From contig JAYKYS010000010.1 of NCBI GenBank assembly GCA_036924285.1, positions 7,502,001-7,566,000 on the forward strand: a DNA stretch of 64,000 bases, read 5' to 3'. The translations under genes and the position numbers were made by a program. Shown one piece after another: positions 9,952 to 21,190 of the stretch. The DNA comes from Asterella californica. Lineage: Eukaryota > Streptophyta > Marchantiopsida > Marchantiales > Aytoniaceae. The stretch's first letter is position 1. Every line of letters begins with the position of its first letter. The notes below the pieces were generated by a model. That model worked only from the letters and a program-made list of their open reading frames with translations, was not told the origin of the DNA and did no database searches.

Positions 9952-12452
9952 GTTTTGCCTGTTACCCTTCTGAACGTTATAAAATCTTCTCTTTTAGCTT
10001 TGACACGCTCTAATAATTTGATTATCTTCTTTAAAATCTTGTATATCATATACCTAAAATTATGGTGTACTTTGATACTCGTAATACTTCTTATGACAAG
10101 AAGGTGCTAACCGCCAGCCCCAACAGAACTTAAGAGCCGCATTCCACTGATACGTATGCTTAGCGCCTAATTAACTGTACATTTAATCTGGTCCCGCATA
10201 TTAGTTGAAGGAGTCCATGCCTTTATATATTTATTATTATTATATTGGTTTGGTCGGACAGAATCTACCAAAAGGAATGTTGTTTTGATTGCTTCGGTGT
10301 GATACAAGGATTGACGAGAGTTCTGCTAATGAACTTAGTATATTAATTTATCACTAATATTACGCGTATATATGCATCCGAACTCCACTTCTGGGGAGTA
10401 ATAAAAGTAAACGAAACAATTCAGTTTTAATTTAGTATATTATTAACTAGAATTGTTTTTTGGTAGTGGACGATCTTTAAAAGAATCAGTTATAATTCTT
10501 TTCGTAAGCTCTGTTACAGTCCGGTATGCGGCTTATCTTTTCTTTTATCCTTAACAGCTCTTTAAAGTACATGAAAGGAAGAAAAGCCGGAAAGTTACCG
10601 ATTTTCACCAGAAACCTTCCCGGGCAGTCGTACAGGGCCGACGACCCCGGGAGGTGATGTTGCTGTGGTCAAGGCAGGGAAAGGAAAAGAGAAGGTCGAA
10701 AGGGTCGAAAGTGTCGGAAAGTAAAAGAAGTCTCGTTGGCGGGGCCTACTGGGCGGGGCCTGACAAACGGGAAAGGAGAACGAGCCCGTGACAGGTTCCA
10801 TGATTCCCGCGTCGTGTCGGCTTACAGTTGTAGTGAGGGACGGACGGCTATGCTGTGCTATACTAGCTATCACGTTAGAGTGATTGGGGAGTTGGGACTG
10901 TTAGGTACCGGGCAGTTCACCTGGGTACAGTAACTGCCCAGTGCAAGTTGGCAACAACAACGCATGTGTTCCTTTGATCATATCCTCCCTATGATGAGCA
11001 TGATGAGCGTTCTGTAGGCCGCGAATCGTGAAATGTTTTTTCAGTTATTTGTAAATCATTATTTATTATTATTATTATTATTATTCTACTTCTACTTCTA
11101 CTGTAGGTGTCGGTATTTGGATCTTTTCAACAGGAATTATCATCTTGCTAACCTCCAACATCTTTCAGTGGGGAAAATATAATCTTTGCTTCTAGAAACA
11201 TGTGACCGATGGAGCCGGTGCTGATTTTGTTTGAGGCTTACAGTGTAAAATCTACAAAGTTCAAAATCTTTTAGAATGTAGTTTAAGGGATGAATTATAG
11301 GTGTGAAAAGAAATATCTTAGTTTTTTGTTTAGAGGCTTTTACATCTTTTTTGTCGTTATGTGTTTGCATAGTTTCCAAGAAAATAAAAACGTTTTGTCG
11401 TTTTCTGTTTTGATTTCACATGCATTTTCTGTATTTGTTATACCAAAAAGTAACCAAATGCTTTGTATTTTGTTAATCTTTTTGCTCTCTAACTAAAGTC
11501 TACTTAATTATAAGTATGAAAACTCATGCATGATGGTATGGTGTATTTATTCGCGATTGTATGGTGTAAAATGATTTTTTGGAACGAGAAATGGAACAAA
11601 CTTTATTCTGAATCAACAGTTGCATGAAATACCTCACCATAGTCAGGATCCTGGGCTATAACCATCACTTTACCACGTAAAGAGGCGGGTGGATCAGAGT
11701 AACTAAATGGACTGAGCCAAGAGAACCCAATATGATACACAAGGTAGTTATCACTACATTATTTATCGTAATTAGTGTAGGTTTTGAATTAATATGAAAT
11801 ACAAATTAGTGTAGATGGACAGACTCCATACTAATTCATGTTTCTAACTCATTATTCATCCACTTCCAGTAGTGTGGATGTATGGACTTCAATAAATCAT
11901 TTATGTCTTTTCATATTCATTTCGAGCATTGCAAAAGTAGTTTTGCATGAACAGATCAACTTCAGTTATTCTTACAATGCTAAACTACATATAACTCTAT
12001 TTATCAACAACCAAAAAAGAACGTAATACTTCAGCTTTTTTTATGCAAAGAGCGGTCACCATATTAATTCTGAACATTCATAATTAGTATGGTCCACACT
12101 GAATATTTCACCCAAGTATCAATGTGGATTAGTAATGAGCATAGTTCAGCTAATTCTTGCATGGATTTCATAGAACCTGATACGGTAATTAGTATAGTTC
12201 ATACTAATTGTTACCTCCACACTTCATTTGGAAGGAGATTCCAGATAAGTATTCCATGATAAGAATTACGAATAAGCTCATGTACATATTAGTTCTGGAG
12301 TTAATTATACCCGGATTTCCTCTAGATCTTATATAGAGATTATAAAAGATGTGCCTGATAATAATTGACCGGATACATCCGAAAGTTAAGACAGTTTTAT
12401 GATAAAACTATAACGATATGCACGTTGATGAATAAAATAGTATATACGGAGA
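9952..12452. other. Non-coding, no gene recognised
   Basis: Contains a TAGCTTTGACACG motif near 9998, a GC-richer patch at 10570-10940 without a family-like frame, and an (ATT)n run at 11058-11085 followed by (CTTCTA)n. From 11750 to 12240 several copies of AATTAGTATAGTT/CATACTAATT-type words occur in both orientations, suggesting a decayed inverted-repeat element without clear borders. Confidence 0.4.
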
Positions 12453-12454
12453 AT

Positions 12455-12509
12455 TACCTCTGAGGATCATATTCTTTGATCATTATCAAAGAACACTGTC
12501 TCAGAGGTA
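12455..12509. repeat. Two-tier hairpin
   Basis: Outer arms TACCTCTGAG (12455-12464) and CTCAGAGGTA (12500-12509) enclose inner arms TTCTTTGAT (12472-12480) and ATCAAAGAA (12485-12493) around a CATT loop. All arms are perfect. The function is unknown; it may be the core of a small inverted-repeat element. Confidence 0.75.
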
Positions 12510-12726
12510 TTGCCCCTTATATATTACTCGCTATGAATCAACTATATAAAAAAAACTTGTATAAAGAACATTTATAGTTTTAGAGGAAACTTGTTGATTG
12601 AATATGAATAACTTCTGGATGTAATGTTGCAATGTCTATTGCATGTTCGATACATATCTTTTATTTGTATTTTGTAACCAAAAGACTTTTGTATATGAGT
12701 GATGAACATCGGTAACACTAATTACA

Positions 12727-12965
12727 AGAGCAATTACAGTAGGCGATGCTACTTCATGTGCACTTGTTGTATACAAGAGTTTAGACTTATCCGTGTCTGA
12801 TATTATATGAACGATAGAAGACCTTAGAACTATTGATAGCAGGGGTTAGCCCTGGTGTTCTTCCTTTTGGGGCGTTAGTTGCTTGGCCCTTCGGGTCCTT
12901 CTTTCCTTGTAAGGATTGATGGATCTTTCCACCGTTTGCTATTCATTGTGTCCCTTTTTCTCCTA
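12727..12965 (+). mobile_element. LINE 3' end, copy 1 (5'-truncated)
   Basis: This block aligns by eye with 25214-25465, the tail of the larger LINE relic. Shared phrases include AGCAATTACAGTAG, ATGCTACTTC, GTTGTAT(A/G)CA, TGTTCTTCCT, GTTGCTTGGC and CCTTGTA(A/C)GG. Homology starts abruptly near 12727, as expected for a 5'-truncated retrotransposed copy. No open frame remains and no clean poly(A) tail or target duplication was identified. Confidence 0.55.
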
Positions 12966-13264
12966 TTACAGTGACCAGTAATGTCAAAGGACACCTCTTT
13001 CAACCTGTTGCTGGAATACGAAGGACTGCATCTCCACTACTAGTATAGTGATTCATTTGATCAAAAAAGCAAACAATTGCACAAAACATCAGTCGATTAT
13101 CATGCCACCAGCTCCAAACGCTCATAATCTCTCATAACATTGAGCACATCGCAAGTAAAAGGCAAAACCGTCGAGAAAAATTCTAATAACTCAAAGTTGA
13201 AGCGTAAAAACTATGAATATCCCTCTCCTCAAATGACAGGCACATCCATGAACTCTAAGTATAG
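12966..13264. other. Non-coding, no gene recognised
   Basis: No recognised feature apart from short unsupported frames. Confidence 0.35.
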
Positions 13265-13345
13265 CAGAAGGACTTGCTCACAGTGGCTTACGAGCCTAAG
13301 CCACTGCTCGAGGGATTGCTTATGCTCGTAAGATACTTCATCGAG
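13265..13345. repeat. Dispersed repeat family R1, copy 2
   Basis: Contains CAGTGGCTTACGAGCC, TAAGCCACTGCTCGAGG and GCTTATGCTCGTAAG, which match parts of the blocks at 1-275 and 26125-26225. There is internal mirrored structure (GTGGCTTA facing TAAGCCAC). Confidence 0.45.
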
Positions 13346-15600
13346 CAAGAACTTTTGCAACATAACACTCGTGGCATTACCTTACACTTCATATGCGTTA
13401 TCTTGCATAACTCTACAACTTTTTGCTAGTGTTTTACAAACCTGTCCAAACGACTGGGTAGGAAGAGGGAGAGGCATGTATTCTCGACTACAAAAGGTTA
13501 TAGATTGTATCAAACTGTCAAAAATAGAAAAACACACCACTCTCACATACTCCAGATCGTTCATGCTTATTTCTTGGCGAGTTAACATATAAAGGATTAG
13601 ATACATTAGCGTTACATCCTTGCGAAGTGTTCTTTATTCCTAAATTCCTAATAAGTTGTCGCTTGTAAGCAGTATAGAAATCTTTCTTATGCCTTCCCAA
13701 ATTCTACACTAACCTCAAAGACACAATGATTGATTGATGTTTTATCTGAACCTCCAAGAGAAGCAGAAAAATGAATAGAAGGAATAGAAAATCTCTATAT
13801 TTGATCTCGTAGTTCTTGGTTCAAGTAAACTAAATACTTCTCTACTCTGATGGTCTATGGGGGTTGCATATTCACCGTTCCATTATACTAAAATATCCTT
13901 TTTGCTATATAATTCTTCACACTTCCACCAATTCTCTCATAGAATCCCACAAAACTGACTAATGTATGTAAGAACAGAATCCGTATAGAGATGAGAGTGT
14001 TTGCAAAACAAAATAAAACAAAACAAAACAAAATATCTTGGAATTTATTAGCAGCCCGGGTTCACTAGTTCATTTCGTTAAATAAAGGTGCAAGTAAAAT
14101 ATGCAAGGAATTCGTAGATATTTTTGGTCCCCTTAGACTAGCAGTAATGAGTTTGAAGCAAGGACGCTCTCTAGGAATGACAAAATAAATTCTATGAAGT
14201 ATTTCATTTAGGGTTTGATCTTCATTTACAACGTTTGAGAACATACAAAACACTCTAAACATTTAGATAAGTTCACACATTTCGGATAATTCCCGTCCTA
14301 TACAAAAGAAACATCTACGTTAGACTTCAACGAACACTTGGAATTTATTACAATAAAATAGAAAAGTGACACAAAAGCTTGAAGAATCAAGCACTTCAGC
14401 AAAAAAAGAAATACTTATACTGTTTGGTTTATCTACATACTTTAATATTACAATGTTTTCCTTTTGCAGGTGTTAAGTATACCTCCTTAAAGAGATCCCA
14501 CGTAGAATGATATATATGTAAAGTGATGATTTACGGAGAAGTATTTTATCAAAGATAAAGGAGTGAGACACTAGAGAGAAAAACCTAGAAACCATTTTTA
14601 ACACTTCGTTTATTTTCCATGGTCGTATAAAAGAAATGCATGTATGTTTCGTTATATAGTAGAATTCATAATACTGGAAAAAAATGGAAATGAAAATGGG
14701 AAAAAATATGAAAAGAAGGAAACAAATAAAGGAAAAAGAAAAAGAATAAATTTCATAAAAGTGAAAGTGATGAGGAGTGACCGCGGTCCCGGCTCTACTG
14801 CCATAGCAGTTTCCACTGTACGTAATGACCAGGCCCAGCCCAGGTTTTTCCTGCTTACCTAATTTGCTGGAGGTTTTTGACAATTTACGGACTACTGTGT
14901 TAATTCACTGGTGATTTTTAGCGAATTTCGAATTTTTAAAAATTTTTTAATTGTTTTTAAAAAATATTATCTGACGCATTCTTTAGAAATATTGGATTTT
15001 AGAAAAATTACCGGGGCACATGACACAGGATGCCGGATATAGGCTGGCGCTGGTAACAACTGGAGTTTACTCGGTCATCCCATCTTGCAGACGGTCATAT
15101 AGTGCCTTTGCATGTCTCAACTTTGGTACCAGTCGGCATCTACTAAAGTTAGATGACGGTGGCTTGAGAGATTATGTCAGTTACCCTTATATTTTAATAT
15201 ATTTTCTGTTCATGCATTTCATTATCTATCTATCACGTTACCGTAAGGGAACAAAATCCGATTCAGTTCTAGTGGCTAATTTGACGTTTTCATCACATAA
15301 AACAAAGTTGTGTCAACGGAAAACCGCAAGACTAGGACGCAAAAGCTCCGGATGCGTTTTCCATGGCAAGCGGTGATGGATGGAACTGGACGAGTAAGAA
15401 TTTAGAAAAGGGTGTGTACTAGAATTCCTGGTCGAGTTCAAACTTCAAAGTAACGTGCAAGGGCCTGGTCAAGTTACAAGGGCTGCTCATTTCTCTCTTA
15501 CTATATTTTGGAAGGTCAGTTAGGTTGTCGTTACTCACATTACCACATCTAGTTACCACATCCAAAGTGCTGATGATTGATTAGCAGTGTGGCTCATGAT
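13346..15600. other. Non-coding, no gene recognised
   Basis: Includes an (AAAAC)n-like run at 14004-14033. A 136-codon minus-strand frame (14473-14883) and a 118-codon plus-strand frame (15020-15376) match no family I recognise; the first is AT-driven Phe/Ile/Tyr-rich translation. I do not support either as a gene. Confidence 0.4.
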
Positions 15601-16200
15601 TATTGTCGTCGGGACCTTACCCTAAAGGGCCTAAGGCCCTAAACTGGGCCGTTCTGCCTGCAGTCGTGCTGTAGTACAATAGTAGTAGTAGGAAGAATGT
15701 GGCTGGTATAGGTAGGATGTACGAAAGCGGAAAGTACCGGCATCTCTCCCTCGCGCCGATAGAATAAGTAAGTACGTTATTGTCGCCTCCTATGACGTCA
15801 CTTGCTTATGTTCGATGTGACGTCATAAGCTTCTCTTCCCTCTGGGTTCTAGCCACTTGCACTGGGTAAGTAAGCGTGCTTTCCGTTTTCGGTGGTCTTG
15901 CGAGGTTTTCTTGGGAGAGGGTCTTGCCTCTTCCACTTTTGGTGCTTTTACTTTTAGGTTAATTCTTTTACCACGGGATCACGGAATTTGGGGGCTACCA
16001 CGTAAATGAGTCTGCGGATTACCACGCTTCTATGAGGTAATCCACAACTTCTAACCCCGGCGAGTGGCTGGGGTTGGCTTGTTGGGATCGAGTGTCGGGT
16101 GGTGAACCCTACCTCCTGTAACTCATGGGCGACGCGGGTACCGTAGGGGGGGTGGTGGAATCCCTGTAAGAGCACAAGCATATAAGTTAAATATAATTTG
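15601..16200. promoter_or_regulatory. GC-richer block with GGGCC words and TGACGTCA pair
   Basis: Shows AAGGGCCTAAGGCCC and CTGGGCCG words (site II/TCP-like) near 15630-15655 and a hairpin of two TGACGTCA palindromes. Further on (15960-16190) is a G/C-rich segment with GGTAATCC and CCCCGGCGAGTGG phrases that looks like part of a repeat. No transcript start or coding exon can be assigned. Confidence 0.3.
15791..15827. promoter_or_regulatory. Inverted pair of TGACGTCA (bZIP/CRE-type) sites
   Basis: Perfect 11-bp arms TATGACGTCAC (15791-15801) and GTGACGTCATA (15817-15827), each containing the palindromic octamer TGACGTCA, lie 15 nt apart. TGACGTCA is a known plant bZIP target. Whether it is used here is unknown, since no downstream gene is recognised. 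Confidence 0.5.
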
Positions 16201-16619
16201 TAAAATAATTGTAAATTTTGGAATTATATATCTAATTTAATATTGAAAGAGAATCTTTCATTCACGGCGGTGCCGATCCGCTGGCTTGTTGGCTGAGGAC
16301 TTTAGGTTTATTTTCGGTGCTTTCCTTGGCTTTTTTTTCTTTTTCTGGGCGTAAAAAGGAAGAAAAAAGGGAAAGGGGAGAGATTTTCCAATTTTCCGAA
16401 CTGCATGAGATATAATAGTACTACTTGTTATGTGAACAGAACTGCAAACTGGGAATTCATGTAAAGGCCATGTTACCTCATTCAAGTGACATGATATATC
16501 ACATAGATAGGTGGATATGCATTCTTAGGAAAATATGAATGAGTCTATTGTCTATCTATGGGACTTGGTATCAGAGGCTTCAAAGGCTGAGTGGAGAGAT
16601 TTGGTTAAGTTTTCCAAGT
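16201..16619. other. Non-coding, no gene recognised
   Basis: AT-rich DNA with a T-rich run near 16330. No family-like frame was seen. Confidence 0.35.
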
Positions 16620-16692
16620 CTTGTATCCAGGGGGTTAGTGGAGTGGTTAGTACCATTCATATGAATCACTTAGAGGTAGGTTCAGGGTTCGG

Positions 16693-16736
<44 letters not shown>

Positions 16737-16740
16737 ACTT
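16620..16740 (+). mobile_element. tRNA-like SINE head ending in long C tract
   Basis: A-box TAGTGGAGTGG (16636-16646) fits the pol III consensus at every position. A B-box-like GTTCGGACC (16687-16695) follows 40 nt later, with one deviation. The T-arm-like GGG-TTCGGAC-CCC runs straight into the C tract. The sequence between does not give a convincing full tRNA cloverleaf, so I read it as a tRNA-derived SINE head or tRNA pseudogene, not a functional tRNA. Confidence 0.5.
16694..16736 (+). repeat. Homopolymer of 43 C
   Basis: An uninterrupted C run begins at the last bases of the tRNA-like T-arm. Such a tract is exceptional in AT-rich plant-type DNA and is prone to length error in assembly. 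The proline-rich translation across it is meaningless. Confidence 0.9.
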
Positions 16741-17637
16741 ACTCGGGTTATTAGCACACATTGAATCTATACTCACTCGCGGAATGAACATAAATACCTT
16801 AAAAAGGAATTTAGGAAAAAAGATCTATCAGACGATTATAATTCACTTGACATGATAATTCACTTCGCTAATTTACATGCTAAAGTTTAGTTTGCCGGGA
16901 TGTACCGACTACAGCAGAAGCTGACTGCGATTAGAAGGAACTGACTCGGTAGGTCATCGCTTGCATGAGTACCGGGGAAAAGTGATTCATCGAAACCCTG
17001 GGCAGGCTCCTGATCGATAGAACACGCGAGTCGCGAGTCGCGAGTCGCGCCTGACTGTTGATAGAATGCATGTTCAAAATTCAAAGTTCTCAACGGAAGA
17101 GAGTAGGAGGCAGTGCAAAGCTGGAAGCCTGGACTCCGGAACACATTTTCCCCTCCTCCTCCTCTTCTTTGCATGGCGCAAGTAGGTCAGATGGCGGCTT
17201 TGCCTCCCTTCGCGTTGATTGGAGCGTCATCTTCGCGGTGACTTGTGTCGCGCACAGGAAGCCAGTCAAGCCTGTCATGTCATCATCCAGCAGGGATAAT
17301 AATCTCCAGATTCTACACCATCACGGGAAGGCACCACTGGACAACTGAAATTTCCACTTTAGCCCCTTAGCCGACCGCAGAAGAAGAAGACGCAAAGGAC
17401 AGATGAGTCCAGGTTTGGTGGTCGACAAAGCGGCGGACAAACTTGCCGCAACTGCAGAGCTACCGTCGTAGCATCCAGGTGCAGTCAAGCCCATGTTACC
17501 GTCCGTCTCTGTAGACCCAGCTCAGTTGCTCAGAAGTTCAAGTCCAGTCGTTCAGTCGGTCGCTTGCTTTGATCCGTAGAACTCTTTAAACGCGGTATTA
17601 CCCTTACCAGAGATTTGGTCCGGAATCAAATCTATCT
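16741..17637. other. Non-coding with small GCGAGTC tandem
   Basis: A GCGAGTC heptamer is repeated three times at about 17026-17049. Frames of 95-96 codons on both strands near 16887-17348 are mutual shadows without family similarity. Confidence 0.4.
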
Positions 17638-17890
17638 CGGTCCAGTGAAGTCCCTGGTGACAGGGACTTCACTGGACCGCTCACGCCGAAGCCAGAAGGT
17701 AAAATTAGTTTTACTGTTACTTTTGGCAATAAGCTGTAGCCTGTATCTGGAAGGGGAGCAGACTCAGCAGACATAGATAGATACTTCACTGGACCACTCA
17801 CGCCGAAGCCAGAAGGTAAATTTCTTGTTACTGTTACTCTTGGGGGAATAAGCTGTATCTGGGAGGAGAGCAGACATAGCTAGATTAGGA
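17638..17890. repeat. 19-bp-arm hairpin plus partial direct duplication
   Basis: Perfect arms CGGTCCAGTGAAGTCCCTG (17638-17656) and its complement (17661-17679) surround GTGA. The segment from ACTTCACTGGACC through CACGCCGAAGCCAGAAGGTAA recurs about 117 bp later (17665 and 17782 starts), followed by diverged ACTGTTAC and AAGCTGTA words. This looks like a small inverted-repeat element with a duplicated arm. Confidence 0.75.
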
Positions 17891-18075
17891 TCCAGCTTCA
17901 GCATATACCGGGGGTCAAGGAACACGTCTGTATGCCTTCTTGTTCAAGTACAGTGGAGTCTGCAAGTCCACGATGCGCGAGGAGTTTTGAATCACCGTGG
18001 TAACCGGCATGTTGGATCTTTTGGTCCCACCTCTGCAGTCAATCTTCTTCTCCAGATTACCGCCGTTTATAGGGT

Positions 18076-18103
18076 TGACTGGTTGGGAGAGTCCAACCAG
18101 TCA
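18076..18103. repeat. 11-bp-arm hairpin
   Basis: Arms TGACTGGTTGG and CCAACCAGTCA with a 6-nt loop. It is isolated; there is no adjacent U-run or gene to call it a terminator. Confidence 0.7.
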
Positions 18104-18199
18104 GGCCGAGGATGAAGGTATGATGATGATTAGTTGATACTGTTCCTTGCAGTAAGTAAAGTCCTAACGCAGTACTTATGGGATTGGACAGTATTATGC

Positions 18200-18395
18200 T
18201 AGGCTACGGTTCGGTTCAAACCGAACCGTTAGAGACCGAACTACTTATGGAAAAGTTGAACCTGAACCGAAATCGATCCTAACCATTCAAATAAAAAATC
18301 GTTTAAGCTGAACTATTTAAACCACAAAATTATTTGAACCGAACCAGGAAACTATTTGAACCAAATAAGGTAAACTAATAAACCAAACCACTTCT
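18200..18395. repeat. Degenerate AACCGAAC-rich block 1
   Basis: Repeated AACCGAACC, GGTTCGGTT, TTTGAACC and AAACCAAACC words occur in both orientations. A second such block lies at 46090-46510. It is probably a decayed simple repeat or an element terminus. Confidence 0.5.
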
Positions 18396-20335
18396 ACACT
18401 GAATGTATCAACCTCTTTGATATACATATAGTAGTGTATCTTCATCATATCTTCTATAAGCTGAATGTCAAGATTCAGCTCAATAGCATTGGTTGGTATG
18501 AAAATCTTGTATAGCATAACAAATTTTGATCAGTCCTTCTGAATGTAGCAAAAATAATGCAGAAATGGAGACTCTAAACAAATAATACAGAATAGAGATA
18601 TAAAGATACCACAGATCAAGAAAAGTAGCAATATGAGCTGGAACAGACTTGAGGTTATCTTGATACTTGATCAAGTAGTGCAGACAACGATTACTAGCCT
18701 CTTGATGCACGCCTTGTATAACAAAAACAGTTGTCTAACTCTGTATCTGTGAATCTAAACCCGAATATGAATTACAATGAGCTAAGAGCTAACTGAAAAA
18801 GAGATAAGCTATCCTCATAGTTGGATATATTGATCCATCCATGAAAGTTGAAACTTCCACAGATTTAAGTTATCAATCATCCATAGCATGCACAACGTTC
18901 CAATTCTTTGCAGTGGGCACATAATCTTTGACGTATGTTGCGATTGACTGATATGTAACTATGATATTCAAAATATCATGCATCTTAAGAGCTTGTTGAT
19001 ACATCAGTAACGTAGAATCTCATCTTGTATGATGTCTAGACGAGGTGATCATCTTTCAGCACTCTGAGGCAATTTAGCGATCCGTCCGATTTAGCGATCC
19101 ATCCGAAAACTGCTATGCGAGTTTTACTAGAACGAAGAGATATCAAAGTATTTTTGTTTTTCTCTTGTTGGACCACTATGAATGGCAAATTTGGATCATT
19201 AAGAAATTAAAAATAATTTTAAAAATATCAAAACTCGTAAATGATAATATTCGATCATTTGGTTAAACACCGATTCACAAATGAATCACCGACCACATGG
19301 ACAACCACCACGAATGACAATTTGAAGAATTTAGGCTAATAATTTTGATTCACCTTAAACAGTGAATGATCAGATCTTGTCATTTGACATTACATGGTGT
19401 CCAGTCAGACCACGCACGATATCATCTCCATGTCAGATTCCACATAAGACTCACGATCGAAAGACTGCCTTGTGATATGACCAAGATAACTTCAAAGAGT
19501 CACAAGAGTGACCAAGAAAAAACAGTTCTCAAGTACTTATCCCTAAATTTCAAGAAGAGTATGTTTTTACAACAACATGAATCTGTTCGTATTAAAATTA
19601 AGGTTTGAGTTGATGAAAGAATTGGTAGAGTTTTTCAAAAGTTTCAAAATTCCACGTAAAATTGTGATGTGATGGAGAGTGACGAGATTACATAAAATCC
19701 TTACGACGGACACGGTTATCTCAAGAACTACTACTCAAATATTAGGAGTCAAAGATAAGACGTAAGATTCTCTAACATCCAAAAAGAAAAAGTTTGTAAC
19801 TTATCAAAAGATAATAAGATATAGAGCAGCTGCCAATGACCATAAGTTCATGGTAGCATAGTCCGTTGCTGTATCGTAAGACGTGAAAGGTGTATCCAAG
19901 AATACGCGAGGTATCTAGTCATGGAAAGCACGAAGGATCAAGAAACACTAACAGCAATGTATGAGGGTAATCTTCTAACCCAAAATCTTACTTTTTACTA
20001 CTGTCAAAATTCACAGAGTTTACAAACAGACTCAATGACCTGTGGTCTTAACAAAAAGTTCTAAAACCCTCATCTAATGCTACAATTGTATGGCCCTCTA
20101 AAACTGAATCCGGTATCCAATATGTATTCTATTGACTCTCACAGAAAAAGTTACGTCACTTCTAAGTCCATGATCTTCAAACCAAAATACCCCAACCTGT
20201 TTACCAACACTTAAACCTGAAAATCCTTGTGAAAATTCGGTCCCGATGGTATCCAAAGCATCATCAACTAAACTCTTTACAGGAAACTATGGCAACTCGA
20301 AGTATTTTGTCCAAACACTTCACCACCAAGACGAA
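18396..20335. other. Non-coding, no gene recognised
   Basis: AT-rich. Includes a doubled GATTTAGCGATCC(A/G)TCCG near 19080-19105. A cryptic ACATAAAATCCTTA phrase near 19690 resembles the family described at 44400. Confidence 0.4.
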
Positions 20336-21190
20336 ACTGCACGAGAGCTCGTGCAATTTTATACTAAGCTTGAACCTCCACCCGAACTTCAAATCTCCCT
20401 ACTATCCACATCCTTGTTCCAAATTGGTTGTTCTTGCTCTTGTTGGAAAGCTTTCTGCAATCTCTTTCCAACGGTACTACTCTTGTCTAATATTGACATC
20501 CACAAAATAATTATGGCTCTTTAAAGCCCAAGTATGACTTGTGACTGAAATTTGTACAATGATCTCCACACTTTTGGATCCTTATGATCCAACCATACTT
20601 AAAAAGTGCAAAAACTAGACGAAGGCCCGCACAGTTTGATCAGAATCTCCAAGTCTACCAAAAATTTCAATTCGATATAGAATTGTCCTCTTTCTTTCAT
20701 ATCTGATGTCTTTGGTGTCACCGGAAAGTGCTTGAATAGTCCTTTCCAATGATACATAGCATGCACAGATCTGAGCTTTGTACAAATAGTTATGCTCCTC
20801 AAAGGTTTCTGATCCTTTCAAGACCTAAAATGTGCAAGGGATTGTACACTTTTGGGATCACACCTCCTCCAACACCTCCCAAGTGATGAAATTCTGCGAG
20901 GGCTCGCACAATTTTTCTAGAAAATCCAAATATCAGCCGGAAACTTCAATCTGTAGTACAATCATTCACGCTGACTAGAATCTGGTGTTTCTGCTGTCAA
21001 CAGAAACCTCTTGAGAAGAATTTTCCAGTGGTATCAAGCATACATGGATTTGAGCCCTATACAAATAATTTTGCTCTTTCAAAGGCTTCTAACCCTCTTG
21101 TTAATCTAAATTATGCGAGGTCTCGTGTAGTCTTGATACCTAGATCCAAATTGACTCAAAATGTACCCAACCCAACCTCCCAAGTCCTAA
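20336..21190. repeat. Degenerate quasi-tandem repeat, units of about 280 bp
   Basis: At least three diverged units start with a palindromic GCGAGnnCTCGCACAA-type core (near 20340, 20615 and 20895; a further core near 21115). They share ordered phrases: AACTTCAA, a CTTTCCAATGG-type block, GAGCTTTGTACAAATA and GCTCTTTCAAAGG. The word order is conserved but the sequence is not. There is no protein coding. It may be the inside of an old LTR or a satellite-like element. Confidence 0.5.

Noticed and set aside
14473..14883. 136-codon hydrophobic minus-strand frame that looks like a membrane protein
   Set aside because: The hydrophobic run comes from A/T-rich codons (Phe, Ile, Tyr) in AT-rich DNA; no start context or homologous pattern.
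16620..16740. Functional tRNA gene
   Set aside because: The internal promoter boxes are present, but acceptor and anticodon stems do not pair convincingly and the 3' side is a C homopolymer.
16535..16855. 106-codon frame with a long proline run
   Set aside because: The proline run is translated from the 43-base C homopolymer; the flanks have no coding character and overlap a tRNA-like head.
18076..18103. Rho-independent terminator
   Set aside because: It has a good hairpin but no T-run or upstream gene, and the context is eukaryotic.
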